Position numbers and translations under genes: made by a program. A stretch of DNA of 64,000 bases, taken from positions 79,304-143,303 of the forward strand of contig CAZCQH010000007.1 of assembly GCA_964500805.1 (NCBI GenBank), given 5' to 3'. This DNA comes from Ga0077555 sp964500805 (lineage in GTDB: Bacteria > Pseudomonadota > Alphaproteobacteria > Rhizobiales > Hyphomicrobiaceae). This document shows positions 8,782 to 17,887 of this stretch, in pieces (position 1 is the first letter of the stretch; each line of letters opens with the position of its first letter). The notes under the pieces were generated by a model. That model was not told the origin of the DNA. It made no database searches and worked only from the letters and a program-made list of their open reading frames with translations.

Positions 8782-9954
8782 TCACTTGAAGAGCCGCTTC
8801 GATGCCAGGGCAGCACCGTCCGACATTGCACGGAGCTTGGCCCAGACGACGTCCTCAGCGACGCGGCCCATGCCGGCCGAGGTGTCGAAACCGCAGTCGG
8901 TCGCGGCCATGATGCGGGTCGGATCGCCCACGATCTCGGCGGCGCGCACGATTCGGTCGGCGACGACCTCCGGGTGCTCGACGAAATTGGTCAGCGTGTC
9001 GATGGCACCAATCGCGAGTACCTGATCCGGCGCGAGCGGCGCTCTCTCGAACACCTTGATCTCGTGCGCGTGGCGCGGATTGGCGAACGGCAGGACAAAG
9101 CCGCCCACGTTGGCCCGCTGCAGGATAGGCCAGATCTCGGCGAGCGGAACGTCCTTGTCGTGCGGGCCCTCGTAGTTGCCCCAGCAGACATGCAGGCGGA
9201 TGCGATCGCGCGGCAGGCCCTGGATAGAGGTGTTGATCGTGTCAACGACCGTTTCGACAAAACCGAGGAAGTCCTTGAGTGGCCGCTTCTGGAAGAGGCC
9301 GTGGCACTCGAGTGCCAGGTCAGGGCAATCGAGCTGCAAGACGAAACCGTTGTTGACGATAGTTTGGTACTCGATGCGGATCGCCCGGCCAATGGCGGCG
9401 ATGTAGCTCTCGAAGGTGTCGTAGTGCTCGTTCTGGCAGATCGAGGCGAGAATGCCGGGCGATGGCGCGGTGAAGAACGGCTCGACGTAGCGCCCGGCGA
9501 AGCTTGACAGCGCAGCTCCGAAGTCCGCGCATTCGGCCTGGAGCTCGCGCTCACCGATGTAGCTGATCGGGCCGACACACTTCGGAATGTTATCGCGGTT
9601 ACTCACGGCTTCGCCGCGGGCAGCAATCTGCCGGGTGAGGTTCTCTTTGTATTTCGGGTACGCTTCCACATCTGCCCATGGCAGGCGTGATCCTTCGCCA
9701 CCGAGGCCGGAGAGACGATGTCGTAGATAGAGGACGAACGACTCGCGCTGCTGCTCGCCGTTGTTGATGACATCGATGCCGGACGCGATCTGCTGCTGCA
9801 CGACCCACGGGACAGCGCGGCGTCCCGCATCGTCCACGAAGGCTTGATCGACCTGCTCCCCCTTTGAGCGCCGCGCATAAACCCGGGTTAGGTCCGGCGG
9901 ACGGGGCAGGCTGCCCACGTGCGTCGTTAAGATGCGCGTGTCGCTCTTTTTCAT
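8782..9954 (-). CDS. Cobalamin-independent methionine synthase II family protein (MetE C-terminal-domain type)
   Basis: The 390-residue protein is a single (beta/alpha)8 barrel of the UROD/MetE-like group. It opens with ILTTHVGSLPRP. The zinc thiolate-transfer ligands are visible as His and Cys in LHVCWGNYEG and the second Cys in AATDCGFDT. It lacks the N-terminal half of true MetE, so it is not simply a methionine synthase. Relatives include epoxyalkane:coenzyme M transferase and many unassigned bacterial thiol methyl- or alkyltransferases. It is divergent from the small binding-protein gene at 10182 across about 230 bp. Zinc-dependent thiol alkyl transfer is inferred from the ligands; the substrate is unknown. 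Confidence 0.8.
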   Translation of the reverse strand: MKKSDTRILTTHVGSLPRPPDLTRVYARRSKGEQVDQAFVDDAGRRAVPWVVQQQIASGIDVINNGEQQRESFVLYLRHRLSGLGGEGSRLPWADVEAYPKYKENLTRQIAARGEAVSNRDNIPKCVGPISYIGERELQAECADFGAALSSFAGRYVEPFFTAPSPGILASICQNEHYDTFESYIAAIGRAIRIEYQTIVNNGFVLQLDCPDLALECHGLFQKRPLKDFLGFVETVVDTINTSIQGLPRDRIRLHVCWGNYEGPHDKDVPLAEIWPILQRANVGGFVLPFANPRHAHEIKVFERAPLAPDQVLAIGAIDTLTNFVEHPEVVADRIVRAAEIVGDPTRIMAATDCGFDTSAGMGRVAEDVVWAKLRAMSDGAALASKRLFK

Positions 9955-10181
9955 GGGTCCAACCTCTGCGGCGCGGAGTTCCTAATGCCGCATTGTGAGA
10001 TGGCCGGACGCACGCCGCAATCCATTCAGCTTCCTGACGCTCGCCGGTATGCAGGGGGCGCCGCCATGCATGCGCCACAGGCATCGCCGGCGGCCACAGC
10101 CAAGAACGTGCGTTGCGACCTCCTCGGGCTTCAACCTATGATGCCAGCCAGTCGGTGGATGCATTCATTCGGGAGACTCTC

Positions 10182-10919
10182 ATGGCCGTCACTCCAACCA
10201 AGGACGTCATTGCCGAGCTGACGCCGACCGGCGTGCTCCGGGCCGGGATCAATATGTCGAACTTCCTGCTGGTGACGGGAAAGACGCCGTCGGGTGATCC
10301 CGATGGTGTGTCTCCAGATATGGCGCGGGCCATTGCCGAGCGGCTCGGCGTGGGCTTGAAGCTCATACCCTATAAGTCGCCGGGAGAGCTTGGAGACGAT
10401 GCCGAGAAGAACATCTGGGATATCGGCAACATTGGTGCGGAGCCGCAGCGGGCGCGGACGATCAACTTCACGGCGGCCTATGCGGAAATTCAGTCGACCT
10501 ACCTGGTGCCGGCAGGATCGCCGATCAATGCCATTGCCGATGTCGACAAGCCGGGCATTCGGATCGCTACGACCGGACGCAGCGCCTACGGTCTATGGCT
10601 CGAAAACAATATCAAGCACGCGCAACTCGTCCGCGCCGACACTCTGGATGCTTCCCTCGAGATCTTCCTCAAGGAGAAGTGCGATGTGCTGGCGGGACTG
10701 AGACCGCGGCTGATTGACGACGTGAAGAAGGTACCCGGGGCGAGAATTCTCGATGGCCAGTTCAGTGCCGTGCAGCAGGCCGTTGGAACACCGAAGAAAA
10801 ACGCCAAGGCGGCCAAGTTTCTGGCCGACTTCGTGGAGGAAGCGAAGCGCACGGGCGTGGTCGCCAAGCTGATCGAAAAGCACAAGGTCAGCGGGTTGTC
10901 GGTGGCGCCGCCAGCTTAG
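10182..10919 (+). CDS. Family-3 solute-binding protein without signal peptide
   Basis: This 245-residue protein has the amino-acid-binding (SBP_bac_3/PBPb) fold. An N-terminal TGVLRAGINMSNFLL strand is followed by DGVSPDMARAIAERLG, IWDIGNIGAEPQRA and a hinge near the middle. ATG 10182 follows GGGAG at good spacing; the frame could extend upstream to a TTG at 10113, but that adds no secretion signal either. The absence of a signal peptide is odd for a periplasmic receptor and argues for a cytoplasmic ligand sensor, or export by another route. No permease or ATPase of the polar amino-acid class adjoins it. Confidence 0.7.
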   Translation: MAVTPTKDVIAELTPTGVLRAGINMSNFLLVTGKTPSGDPDGVSPDMARAIAERLGVGLKLIPYKSPGELGDDAEKNIWDIGNIGAEPQRARTINFTAAYAEIQSTYLVPAGSPINAIADVDKPGIRIATTGRSAYGLWLENNIKHAQLVRADTLDASLEIFLKEKCDVLAGLRPRLIDDVKKVPGARILDGQFSAVQQAVGTPKKNAKAAKFLADFVEEAKRTGVVAKLIEKHKVSGLSVAPPA

Positions 10920-10953
10920 ATCTCCGATTGAATATGCTATCAACGAACAAAAG

Positions 10954-10981
10954 GCCCGCGGCCGGGGGACTGGCCGCGGGC
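10954..10981. terminator. Perfect 10-bp GC hairpin, possible bidirectional terminator
   Basis: GCCCGCGGCC pairs with GGCCGCGGGC across an 8-nt loop. A-rich sequence precedes it and TAAAAG follows, so on the minus strand it is followed by CTTTTG. It lies 34 bp after the stop of the family-3 binding protein. Confidence 0.6.
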
Positions 10982-11255
10982 TAAAAGCGTGACGCCTCTA
11001 TGGGGGGATAGGTGGGACGGCGCCACGTTTCGGACCGTTCCATAAAAGCCGAAGTGCGGCATATTTGCAAGAGGGCAAGGAAAAAATATTTAAGAAGTCG
11101 TAAAAGCTGAATTGATTTTTTTCAACGGATTGCTCGTCACATAGGATCTTTCCTAACGCCTTCGCCCACCTGCGCTGTCGCTACCTAACAGAGAGGGCGG
11201 GCCCTGGTGCTCGGTCAAGCGCCCACCCACCCCAGTCCAAGTGGTCAGCCTGGCG

Positions 11256-11282
11256 AAAAAGGGCGGCATGACGCTGCCGCCC
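11256..11282 (-). terminator. Rho-independent terminator of the first family-5 binding-protein gene
   Basis: Read on the minus strand, GGGCGGCA and TGCCGCCC form a perfect 8-bp stem with a 6-nt loop, followed directly by TTTTT. It begins 25 bp after the stop of the gene that ends at 11308. Confidence 0.8.
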
Positions 11283-11307
11283 GGCTGCTCAGTGCAGGAC
11301 GGCCAGC

Positions 11308-12996
11308 TTACTTGTCGAGCCAGAACGTGTCGAAGCGCACCACGTCATAGATGCCGAAGTAATCCTTCGGGTTGTGACCCTTGACGTAATCGTACCAGAC
11401 GTCATTGATCTTCTCCCAGCAAATCGGGAAAAGAGGTGGGTCTTGCTCCATGATTGCCTCGGCCTCGCGGGCCAGGGCGATGCGCTTCTTGGCGTCGATC
11501 TCGGAGTCGAGCTTCGCGAGCACCTCGGCGAACTTCGGATTGTCCCAGGCGGCGTAGTTCTGCGGCCCGCCCTTCTTGTACCAGGCGTTGAAGTAGTCGG
11601 ATGGGTCCATCAGTGTTGAAACGATGGCGCTGATGGCGAGCCCGAAATTGCCGGCGGCAGCGTCATCGAACCAGACCGAGTCGACCACGGTGCGAAGCTT
11701 GGTCTCGATCTTGAGTGTCTGCTGCAGCATGGCCTGAATCGCCTGCGCCCACAGCTTGAACGAGGCAATGTCGCGCACCATGAAGTCGACGTCCTTGATA
11801 CCGTTTTCAAGGCCTGCGGCCTTCATCAGGGCCTGGGCTTCCTTGATGGCGGCGGTCGAGTCGTCCTGATAGCCGGGCTTCTTCCTGAGCTCTTCGATCG
11901 GCGTTGCGAACTCTGAGAACGGATAAAGGAAGCCGCCGACCAGCATCGGCGCCACGTCCTTGACCACGTCCACGAGCACCGGTTTGTCGAACACAAGGTG
12001 GATGGCGCGACGCACGCGCGGGTCGTCGAACGGCTTGCGGCGGGTGTTCGGCCACACGGCCTGGATGACGCTCTGGTAGAAATTGAGCGTCGACATGCCC
12101 CGAGTGTCCTTAGCCTTCCTGGCCGTTATCGGATCGACGATGCGTGCATAATCCGTGCGCCCGGACAATACGCCCGAGCCGAGCTCCGTCGAGAACGGCA
12201 GCCCGTGATAGAACTCGATGCCGTCGAGATAGGGGAGCGGCTTGTTCCAGTAGTTCGGATTGCGCTCCATCACCCAGACTTCGTTTTCGACCCGGCGCTT
12301 GCTCTTGAACGGCCCGGTGCCGGGAATGTCCATCAGTCGGCGCAAATTGTATTGATTGTCCTCGAGAGTCTTCTTCCGGACGACGCCGTTCCAGCCCGAG
12401 GCGATCGCCCCCATGATGTATTCGGGCGGCCGAGGAGCCGACAGCTTGAACACCACGGTTTTCTTGTCAGGAGCCTCGATCGACTCGACCGCCGAGAACA
12501 GCACGCTCCGCGGAATCGAGATGCCCTGCGGAGGTTTGGCAATGCGGTCGAAGGTGGCTTTGACGTCCTCCGAGGTGAGCTCGGCGCCATCATGGAAGGT
12601 CACGCCTTCACGCAGAAAAAAGGTGTACGTCTTGGCGTCTGACGAAATCTTCCAGCTGTGTGCGAGATCGGGGATGATCGTCTTGCCGCTGTCGCGTGGG
12701 TCGCGACGGACCAGGTTGTCGAACATGCATCCTTGAGCACCGAGGCTGGCTATTGTGCCAGACTGGTGGAAATCGAAGTGCGGCAGGCGGCTGTGAATCC
12801 CATAGCGCAACACGCCACCACGCTTCGGATTGGGCTCAGGCGCGGCAAGCTGGAACTTGCTGCCATCGAATTCCAGCGGAACGTTCGCCAGCCCGAAGTT
12901 TGGAAAAAGTCCTGCGGCGCCCGCGGCAGCGGCAGCTCCACCCTTCAGCACGTCGCGGCGATTCCACCCAGGGTGCCAAGTGCCATTTTTGATCAT
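11308..12996 (-). CDS. Family-5 (peptide/nickel-type) ABC solute-binding protein, Tat-exported, copy 1
   Basis: This 562-residue periplasmic binding protein is of the SBP_bac_5 (DppA/OppA-like) family. The N-terminus carries a twin-arginine signal (WNRRDVLKGG followed by an Ala-rich core and a LANV cleavage region). Hallmarks are LRYGIHSRLPHFD at the start of the mature lobe, LAHSWKISSDAKTYTFFLR, and VRRAIHLVFDKPVLVD in lobe 2. The start at 12996 is fixed by AGGAGGAAACAGC before ATG; a longer frame to 13125 precedes the signal. It is nearly colinear with the next gene and is clearly a tandem duplicate. With the DppD/DppF pair on the other strand it should form one importer. The ligand is unknown. 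Confidence 0.88.
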   Translation of the reverse strand: MIKNGTWHPGWNRRDVLKGGAAAAAGAAGLFPNFGLANVPLEFDGSKFQLAAPEPNPKRGGVLRYGIHSRLPHFDFHQSGTIASLGAQGCMFDNLVRRDPRDSGKTIIPDLAHSWKISSDAKTYTFFLREGVTFHDGAELTSEDVKATFDRIAKPPQGISIPRSVLFSAVESIEAPDKKTVVFKLSAPRPPEYIMGAIASGWNGVVRKKTLEDNQYNLRRLMDIPGTGPFKSKRRVENEVWVMERNPNYWNKPLPYLDGIEFYHGLPFSTELGSGVLSGRTDYARIVDPITARKAKDTRGMSTLNFYQSVIQAVWPNTRRKPFDDPRVRRAIHLVFDKPVLVDVVKDVAPMLVGGFLYPFSEFATPIEELRKKPGYQDDSTAAIKEAQALMKAAGLENGIKDVDFMVRDIASFKLWAQAIQAMLQQTLKIETKLRTVVDSVWFDDAAAGNFGLAISAIVSTLMDPSDYFNAWYKKGGPQNYAAWDNPKFAEVLAKLDSEIDAKKRIALAREAEAIMEQDPPLFPICWEKINDVWYDYVKGHNPKDYFGIYDVVRFDTFWLDK

Positions 12997-13310
12997 GCTG
13001 TTTCCTCCTGATGCAATCCAGACGTCCGACAGTGTGTGCTCTGAGGACGGGCACATCTTTTTGCCGCCGAGTAGACTAGACGGTGGCCAATCCGGAGTCT
13101 CGAAAGAACGACGCAGGCGTCGCACTTCGACCTGTTGGCGAATTGGCTGGCGGCGGCTGTGGGCCGCCGCCCACCCGCCTGCATTGGCGACGTGGTTTCA
13201 TTTCAGCACTGCGAACCGGTCGATTTCGAATCTTGTTGTTGGGCGAACGAAATTGGCGGCCGGAGGGCTCCGGCCGCCATTGGCAGTCAAAAACCGCGCC
13301 GACGTCCGGC
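12997..13310. other. Intergenic between the two binding-protein genes
   Basis: These 314 bp carry no gene. They hold the terminator of the downstream-numbered copy (13255-13278), a G/C hairpin near 13149-13171 (GGCGGCGG/GCCGCCGCC type) and presumably a promoter for copy 1. Confidence 0.5.
13255..13278 (-). terminator. Hairpin terminator of binding-protein copy 2
   Basis: GGCGGCCGGA pairs with TCCGGCCGCC around a GGGC loop (10 bp perfect). It starts 32 bp past the stop at 13311. On the minus strand AATTTCG follows, a weak T-tract. Confidence 0.6.
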
Positions 13311-15002
13311 TTATTTGTCGAGCCAGAACGTGTCGAAGCGAACCACGTCATAGATGCCGAAGTAGTCCTTGGGATTGTGGCCCTTGACGTAATTGTACCA
13401 TCCGTCGTTGATCTTTTCCCACGACATGGGCAGCAGTGGCGGGTTCTTCTCCATGATGTCTTCTGCCTGCCGAATGTACTCCAGCCGCTTCTTCGCATCG
13501 ACCTCGGTGTCGATCTTCGGAAGCAGCGCGTCGAACTCCGACACGCTCCAGTTTGAGTAGTTCTGCGGCCCGCCCGTCTTGTACCAGGCATTGAAGTAGT
13601 CCGACGGATCGAGCAGAGTCGATACGATGGCGCCGATGGCGAGGTCGAAGTTGCCGGACTTGGTGTCGTCGAACCAGACCGACTCGACGACCGTACGGAT
13701 CTTGGTTTCGACGCCGAGCGTCTCCTTCAGCATCGCCTGGATCGCCTGCGACCAGAGCTTGAAGGTCGCAACCTCGCGCACGAGGTAGTCCAGCGGCTCC
13801 TTGATGCCGTTGGCATAGCCCGCCGCCGCCATCAGCGCCTTGGCTTCCTTGATCGCTGGGCCTGGGTCGCTCTGGTAGCCGAGCCGCTTCTCCAGCTCGG
13901 CCTTCGGCGTTGCGAACTCGGAGAACGGATAGATGAAACCGCCGACCATCATCGGCGCGTTGTCCTTCACCACGTCGACAAGCACGGCCTTGTCGAGCAC
14001 GAGGTGGAAAGCCCGGCGCACGCGCGGATCCTCCATCGGCTTCTTCTTCGCGTTCATCCACGTTGCCTGGATGACGCTCTGATAGAAGTCAGTGCCGGCC
14101 ATGCCTTGCGTAGCCTTGACCTTGCGCATGGTAGGTGGGTCGAGGAGGCGCGCATAGTCGATGCGATTGGAGAGGAACGAGGAGGCAAGCTCCGGCGAGA
14201 ACGGCAGAGCATGATAGAAGGCGATGCCGTCGAGATAGGGCAGCCCCTTGTTCCAGTAGTCGGGGTTTCGCTCCATCTCCCAGACTTCGTTCTCGACCCT
14301 CCGCTTGCTCTTGAAGGGCCCCGTCCCGGGGATATCGACCACGCGGCGCAGATTGTACTGGTTGTCTTCCAGCGTCTTCTTACGAACGATGCCGTTCCAG
14401 CCGGAGGCGATGGCACCCATGATGAAGGGAGCTGGGCGGGGCGCCGCAAGCTTGAACTCGACCGTATGCTTGTCGCGCGCTTCGATCGACTCCACGGCGC
14501 TGAAGAGGATCGAACGTGGGATCGAAATGCCCGCTGGCGGTTTGGCGATCCGATCGAACGTCGCCTTGACGTCTTCAGCGGTTAGTTCGGCGCCGTCGTG
14601 AAACTGGACACCTTGCCGCAGAAAGAATGTGTAGGTCTTGCCGTCGGCCGAGATTTTCCAGCTGTGGGCGAGATCGGGAATGATCGTTTTTCCGCTGTCG
14701 CGCGGATCTCTTCGAACGAGATTGTCGAACATGCAACCTTGAGATCCAAGGCTGTTGATCGTGCCCGATTGGTGGAAATCGAAGTGCGGCGGGCGGGAGG
14801 TGATGCCGTAGCGCAGAACTCCACCCCGTTTGGGATTGGGTTCTGGAGCGGCAAGTTGGAATTTGCTGCCATCAAACTCGTTCGGGACGTTTGCCAGCCC
14901 GAAATCAGGAAATAGTCCGGCTGCGCCGGCTGCCGCTGCAGCGCCTCCCTTCAGTACATCGCGGCGGTTCCACCACGGACGCGTGGTCCGATTCGTGCTC
15001 AT
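13311..15002 (-). CDS. Family-5 (peptide/nickel-type) ABC solute-binding protein, Tat-exported, copy 2
   Basis: This is a 563-residue paralogue of the previous gene, with the same Tat signal (WWNRRDVLKGG and Ala run) and the same order of motifs from LRYGITSRPPHFD to KGHNPKDYFGIYDVVRFD. The C-terminal 25 residues are almost identical in both copies, while the lobe-2 segments differ more, which suggests two receptors with different ligands feeding one transporter. ATG 15002 has GGAGGAACTGGA upstream. Its promoter lies in the 96-bp gap shared with the divergent dppD-like gene. Confidence 0.88.
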   Translation of the reverse strand: MSTNRTTRPWWNRRDVLKGGAAAAAGAAGLFPDFGLANVPNEFDGSKFQLAAPEPNPKRGGVLRYGITSRPPHFDFHQSGTINSLGSQGCMFDNLVRRDPRDSGKTIIPDLAHSWKISADGKTYTFFLRQGVQFHDGAELTAEDVKATFDRIAKPPAGISIPRSILFSAVESIEARDKHTVEFKLAAPRPAPFIMGAIASGWNGIVRKKTLEDNQYNLRRVVDIPGTGPFKSKRRVENEVWEMERNPDYWNKGLPYLDGIAFYHALPFSPELASSFLSNRIDYARLLDPPTMRKVKATQGMAGTDFYQSVIQATWMNAKKKPMEDPRVRRAFHLVLDKAVLVDVVKDNAPMMVGGFIYPFSEFATPKAELEKRLGYQSDPGPAIKEAKALMAAAGYANGIKEPLDYLVREVATFKLWSQAIQAMLKETLGVETKIRTVVESVWFDDTKSGNFDLAIGAIVSTLLDPSDYFNAWYKTGGPQNYSNWSVSEFDALLPKIDTEVDAKKRLEYIRQAEDIMEKNPPLLPMSWEKINDGWYNYVKGHNPKDYFGIYDVVRFDTFWLDK

Positions 15003-15098
15003 TCCAGTTCCTCCAATTTAGTCCTTTCAGGACGGATGCCGGTGTGCTCTCTTGGCGGGCACATCCTCTTGGTTCTTCAAGATTAGACGGCCGAAAGC

Positions 15099-16184
15099 GT
15101 GGAGTCACCTGTGAACGATATAAGACCTGCCGGCACGCAAGGGCCGGGGCAGGGACAAGCCGCGCCGACCACGGCGCTTGGGGCTCCCGTCCTCGAGGTG
15201 GACACACTGCAGACGCACTTTTTCACGCACGCAGGCGTAGTCAAAGCCGTCGATGGCGTCTCCTACTCTGTGCGCAGCGGCGAGACACTTGGCGTAGTTG
15301 GTGAATCGGGTTGCGGAAAAAGTGTCACGGCGCTGTCAATTCTGCGCTTGGTAGCGAACCCGCCCGGCCGCATTGTTGGTGGCCAGATCCGGTTCGAAGG
15401 CAGCGATCTGCTCAAGCTGTCCGACGCCCAAATGGAAGACATTCGAGGCAACCGAATCTCGATGATCTTCCAGGAGCCGATGACCTCTCTCAACCCGCTC
15501 TACACCGTCGGAACGCAGATTGCGGAATCGATCGCGCTGCACCAGGGCCTGTCGAAGAAGGAAGCCATGGCTCGTGCCGTCGACATGCTCAAGCGCGTGT
15601 CTATACCGGAGGCGGAGCGACGCGCGCAGGCCTATCCGCATCAGATGTCCGGCGGCATGCGGCAGCGCGTAATGATCGCCATGGCGCTCGCCTGCAATCC
15701 GAAAGTGCTGATTGCCGATGAGCCGACGACGGCGCTCGACGTCACAATTCAGGCCCAGATCCTGGACTTGATGCGCGAGCTACAGGAGAAATTCGGCACT
15801 GCAATCGTGCTCATCACTCATGACATGGGAGTGGTGGCGGAAAACGCCGATCGTGTCGTCGTGATGTACGCCGGGCGTAAGGTGGAAGAGGCGCCGGTCG
15901 ACGATCTTTTCGAACGTCCTGGGCACCCTTACACCAAGGGGCTGCTGGGCTCGATCCCGCATCTTGACGATGCTGCCAAGGCTGGCGATCAGAGGCTGCG
16001 GCTGAATGAGATCAAGGGCATGGTGCCATCGCTCGCCAAGTTGCCGCAGGGTTGTGCTTTCGCGCCTCGGTGCTCCTTGGCAACTGATCATTGCCGCACC
16101 ATGCGGCCAACATTTGAGGAGCATCGTCCCGAACACTTTGTCGCCTGCTGGAGAGCTGATGAACTTCTGGGAGGCTCGCGATGA
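15099..16184 (+). CDS. Oligopeptide/dipeptide ABC transporter ATP-binding protein (DppD/OppD type)
   Basis: The 361-residue ATPase has Walker A GESGCGKS, Q-loop FQEPMTSLNP, signature SGGMRQRV, Walker B VLIADEPTTALDV and the H-loop ITHDMG. The C-terminal oligo_HPY extension (GCAFAPRCSLATDHC) is typical of peptide/nickel importers, where these Cys residues hold a cluster in some members. The frame opens with GTG at 15099; a second GTG at 15111, six bases after GGAG, may be the real start. It overlaps the next gene by ATGA, so the two are translationally coupled. Permease genes, normally part of this operon, are missing here. Confidence 0.9.
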   Translation: MESPVNDIRPAGTQGPGQGQAAPTTALGAPVLEVDTLQTHFFTHAGVVKAVDGVSYSVRSGETLGVVGESGCGKSVTALSILRLVANPPGRIVGGQIRFEGSDLLKLSDAQMEDIRGNRISMIFQEPMTSLNPLYTVGTQIAESIALHQGLSKKEAMARAVDMLKRVSIPEAERRAQAYPHQMSGGMRQRVMIAMALACNPKVLIADEPTTALDVTIQAQILDLMRELQEKFGTAIVLITHDMGVVAENADRVVVMYAGRKVEEAPVDDLFERPGHPYTKGLLGSIPHLDDAAKAGDQRLRLNEIKGMVPSLAKLPQGCAFAPRCSLATDHCRTMRPTFEEHRPEHFVACWRADELLGGSR

Positions 16185-17308
16185 ACGATTGGACCGCCAC
16201 TTCGGAAATCGAGGCCCGCTCAGGGGGAACATCCCCGGGAGTTGCAACTTCAGCGACCAGGGCAGCCACGGGCAATGCTGCTGTCGCGCATCGCCCCGTC
16301 ATCGAGGTCGAGGGCCTGAAGAAGCACTTCCCGATCTATAAGGGCGTCTTCTCTAGGATTGCCGGCCAAGTTTACGCCGTCGATGGTGTCTCGTTCCACA
16401 TCAAGCGCGGTGAGACGCTGGGCCTGGTCGGTGAATCCGGATGCGGCAAGTCGACGGTCGGACGCACGATCCTGAAGCTGATGGAGCCAACGGCTGGCCG
16501 CATCGTCGTCAAGGGCAAGGAGATCACGGATCTGCCGCCGCAGGAGATGCTGCCCTACCGCCAGACACTGCAGATGATCTACCAGGATCCCTACGCTTCC
16601 TTGAATCCACGCATGACCGTGGCCGACATCGTCGGTGAGGCGATGGTCATTCATGGCGTGGGCAAATCGGATGAGCGCGAGCAGCGCGTTGCGGCGCTTT
16701 TCCAGCGCGTGGGGCTTCGACCTGACCTCATGTTCAACTACGCGCACGAATTCTCGGGCGGCCAGCGACAGCGCATCGGCATTGCACGCGCATTGGCTCT
16801 GAACCCGGAACTCATCGTCGGCGACGAGCCGGTCTCTGCACTCGATGTCTCCATTCAGGCGCAGATCATCAACCTGCTGATGGATCTGCAGGACGAACTC
16901 AAACTATCTTACCTTTTCGTCGCGCACGATCTGGCGGTGGTCGAGCATATCTCGCACCGGATCGCGGTGATGTATCTCGGGCGGATCGTCGAGACGACGG
17001 ACAAGAAGTCCTTGTTCGAGATGCCGCTGCATCCCTACACCGAGGCGCTGCTCTCGGCGGTGCCCATTCCGAAGGTGTCGGCGCGGAAACGGAAGCGCAT
17101 CATTCTGCAAGGTGACGTGCCGAGCCCGATCAAGCCGCCGACCGGCTGCCATTTCCACACGCGATGCCCTTATGCGCACAAACGATGCACCGCGGAGGCG
17201 CCGCAGCTGCGCGAGGTGAAGCCCGGGCATTGGGCGGCGTGCCACTTGCACGACGCGGGCGCGATGGTGCCGATGGCGCGCCCGGCCGGGGAAGCCGCAC
17301 TCAATTAG
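16181..17308 (+). CDS. Oligopeptide/dipeptide ABC transporter ATP-binding protein (DppF/OppF type)
   Basis: This is the 375-residue partner of the preceding ATPase. It has a long N-terminal leader, then IEVEGLKKHFPIYKG, Walker A GESGCGKSTVG, Q-loop YQDPYASLNPRM, signature SGGQRQRIGIARAL and Walker B LIVGDEPVSALDVS. The C-terminal oligo_HPY part reads GCHFHTRCPYAHKRC. Its ATG lies inside the stop of the upstream gene (ATGA, 16181-16184). A DppD/DppF pair acts as an obligate heterodimer, so the pair itself is complete. Confidence 0.92.
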   Translation: MNDWTATSEIEARSGGTSPGVATSATRAATGNAAVAHRPVIEVEGLKKHFPIYKGVFSRIAGQVYAVDGVSFHIKRGETLGLVGESGCGKSTVGRTILKLMEPTAGRIVVKGKEITDLPPQEMLPYRQTLQMIYQDPYASLNPRMTVADIVGEAMVIHGVGKSDEREQRVAALFQRVGLRPDLMFNYAHEFSGGQRQRIGIARALALNPELIVGDEPVSALDVSIQAQIINLLMDLQDELKLSYLFVAHDLAVVEHISHRIAVMYLGRIVETTDKKSLFEMPLHPYTEALLSAVPIPKVSARKRKRIILQGDVPSPIKPPTGCHFHTRCPYAHKRCTAEAPQLREVKPGHWAACHLHDAGAMVPMARPAGEAALN

Positions 17309-17354
17309 TGCGGGTATTACGCCCGACGAGCGAGCGCCCGCCGTCCACGATCCA

Positions 17355-17741
17355 TTACACGTCGACCTTGAAACCGAGGTCGATTTCGGAGGCGGCATGA
17401 CCGCCGCGGAGACCCCAATTCTGCGTCGGCACCTCGATCAGAACGGTTTTGACCTCGCCGGCAGGAACGCCGAGCGCAGAGAGATTTTCGACGATGGTCC
17501 GGTACAATGCGCGCTTCGCCTCCATGGACCGGCCAGCGAACAGGATCACCTCCACACGGGTGAAACGCTCGGTCCGGCCCGGCGAAACGATGCGGCTCGC
17601 GGCGTCATAGACATCCAGCACCACATCGCGATCGTGCTCAGGGATTTTCAACGACTGGACGAGCGCCGACTGTACGGCTTCGATGATCTTGGCTTCGGCT
17701 CCCCGTGCCCAAGAGCCTGTTGCAATTCGCGTGCTCGGCAT
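17355..17741 (-). CDS. Tautomerase-family protein
   Basis: The 128-residue protein begins Met-Pro, and in this superfamily the Pro becomes the N-terminal catalytic base after Met removal. It is twice the length of 4-oxalocrotonate tautomerase, and the C-terminal half reads FTRVEVILFAGRSMEAKR and VPTQNWGLRGGHAASE, the pattern of the Tautomerase_2 group. The start at 17741 follows GGGAGGGTGGCCAGC; the frame runs upstream to 17936 but would bury Pro-1. It converges on the DppF-like gene and is divergent from the gene at 17888. The substrate is unknown. Confidence 0.8.
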   Translation of the reverse strand: MPSTRIATGSWARGAEAKIIEAVQSALVQSLKIPEHDRDVVLDVYDAASRIVSPGRTERFTRVEVILFAGRSMEAKRALYRTIVENLSALGVPAGEVKTVLIEVPTQNWGLRGGHAASEIDLGFKVDV

Positions 17742-17887
17742 GCTGGCCACCCTCCCGATCGCATTCACCTCATGCAATTCACGTCGCCTACAAGGGTTCG
17801 GCGAGCTGATATAATGATTATGCGTTATCCAAATGATTTGCCGATCGAATGACCTGGCTGCCGGCAAGCCGCACCGAGGACGACACC

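Larger units (their letters stand above)
10920..11307. other. Convergent intergenic region, no gene
   Basis: The region lies between two converging genes and holds two strong hairpins listed separately (10954-10981 and 11261-11282). In between is an A/T-rich stretch around 11070-11150 with no reading frame of note. Confidence 0.5.
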
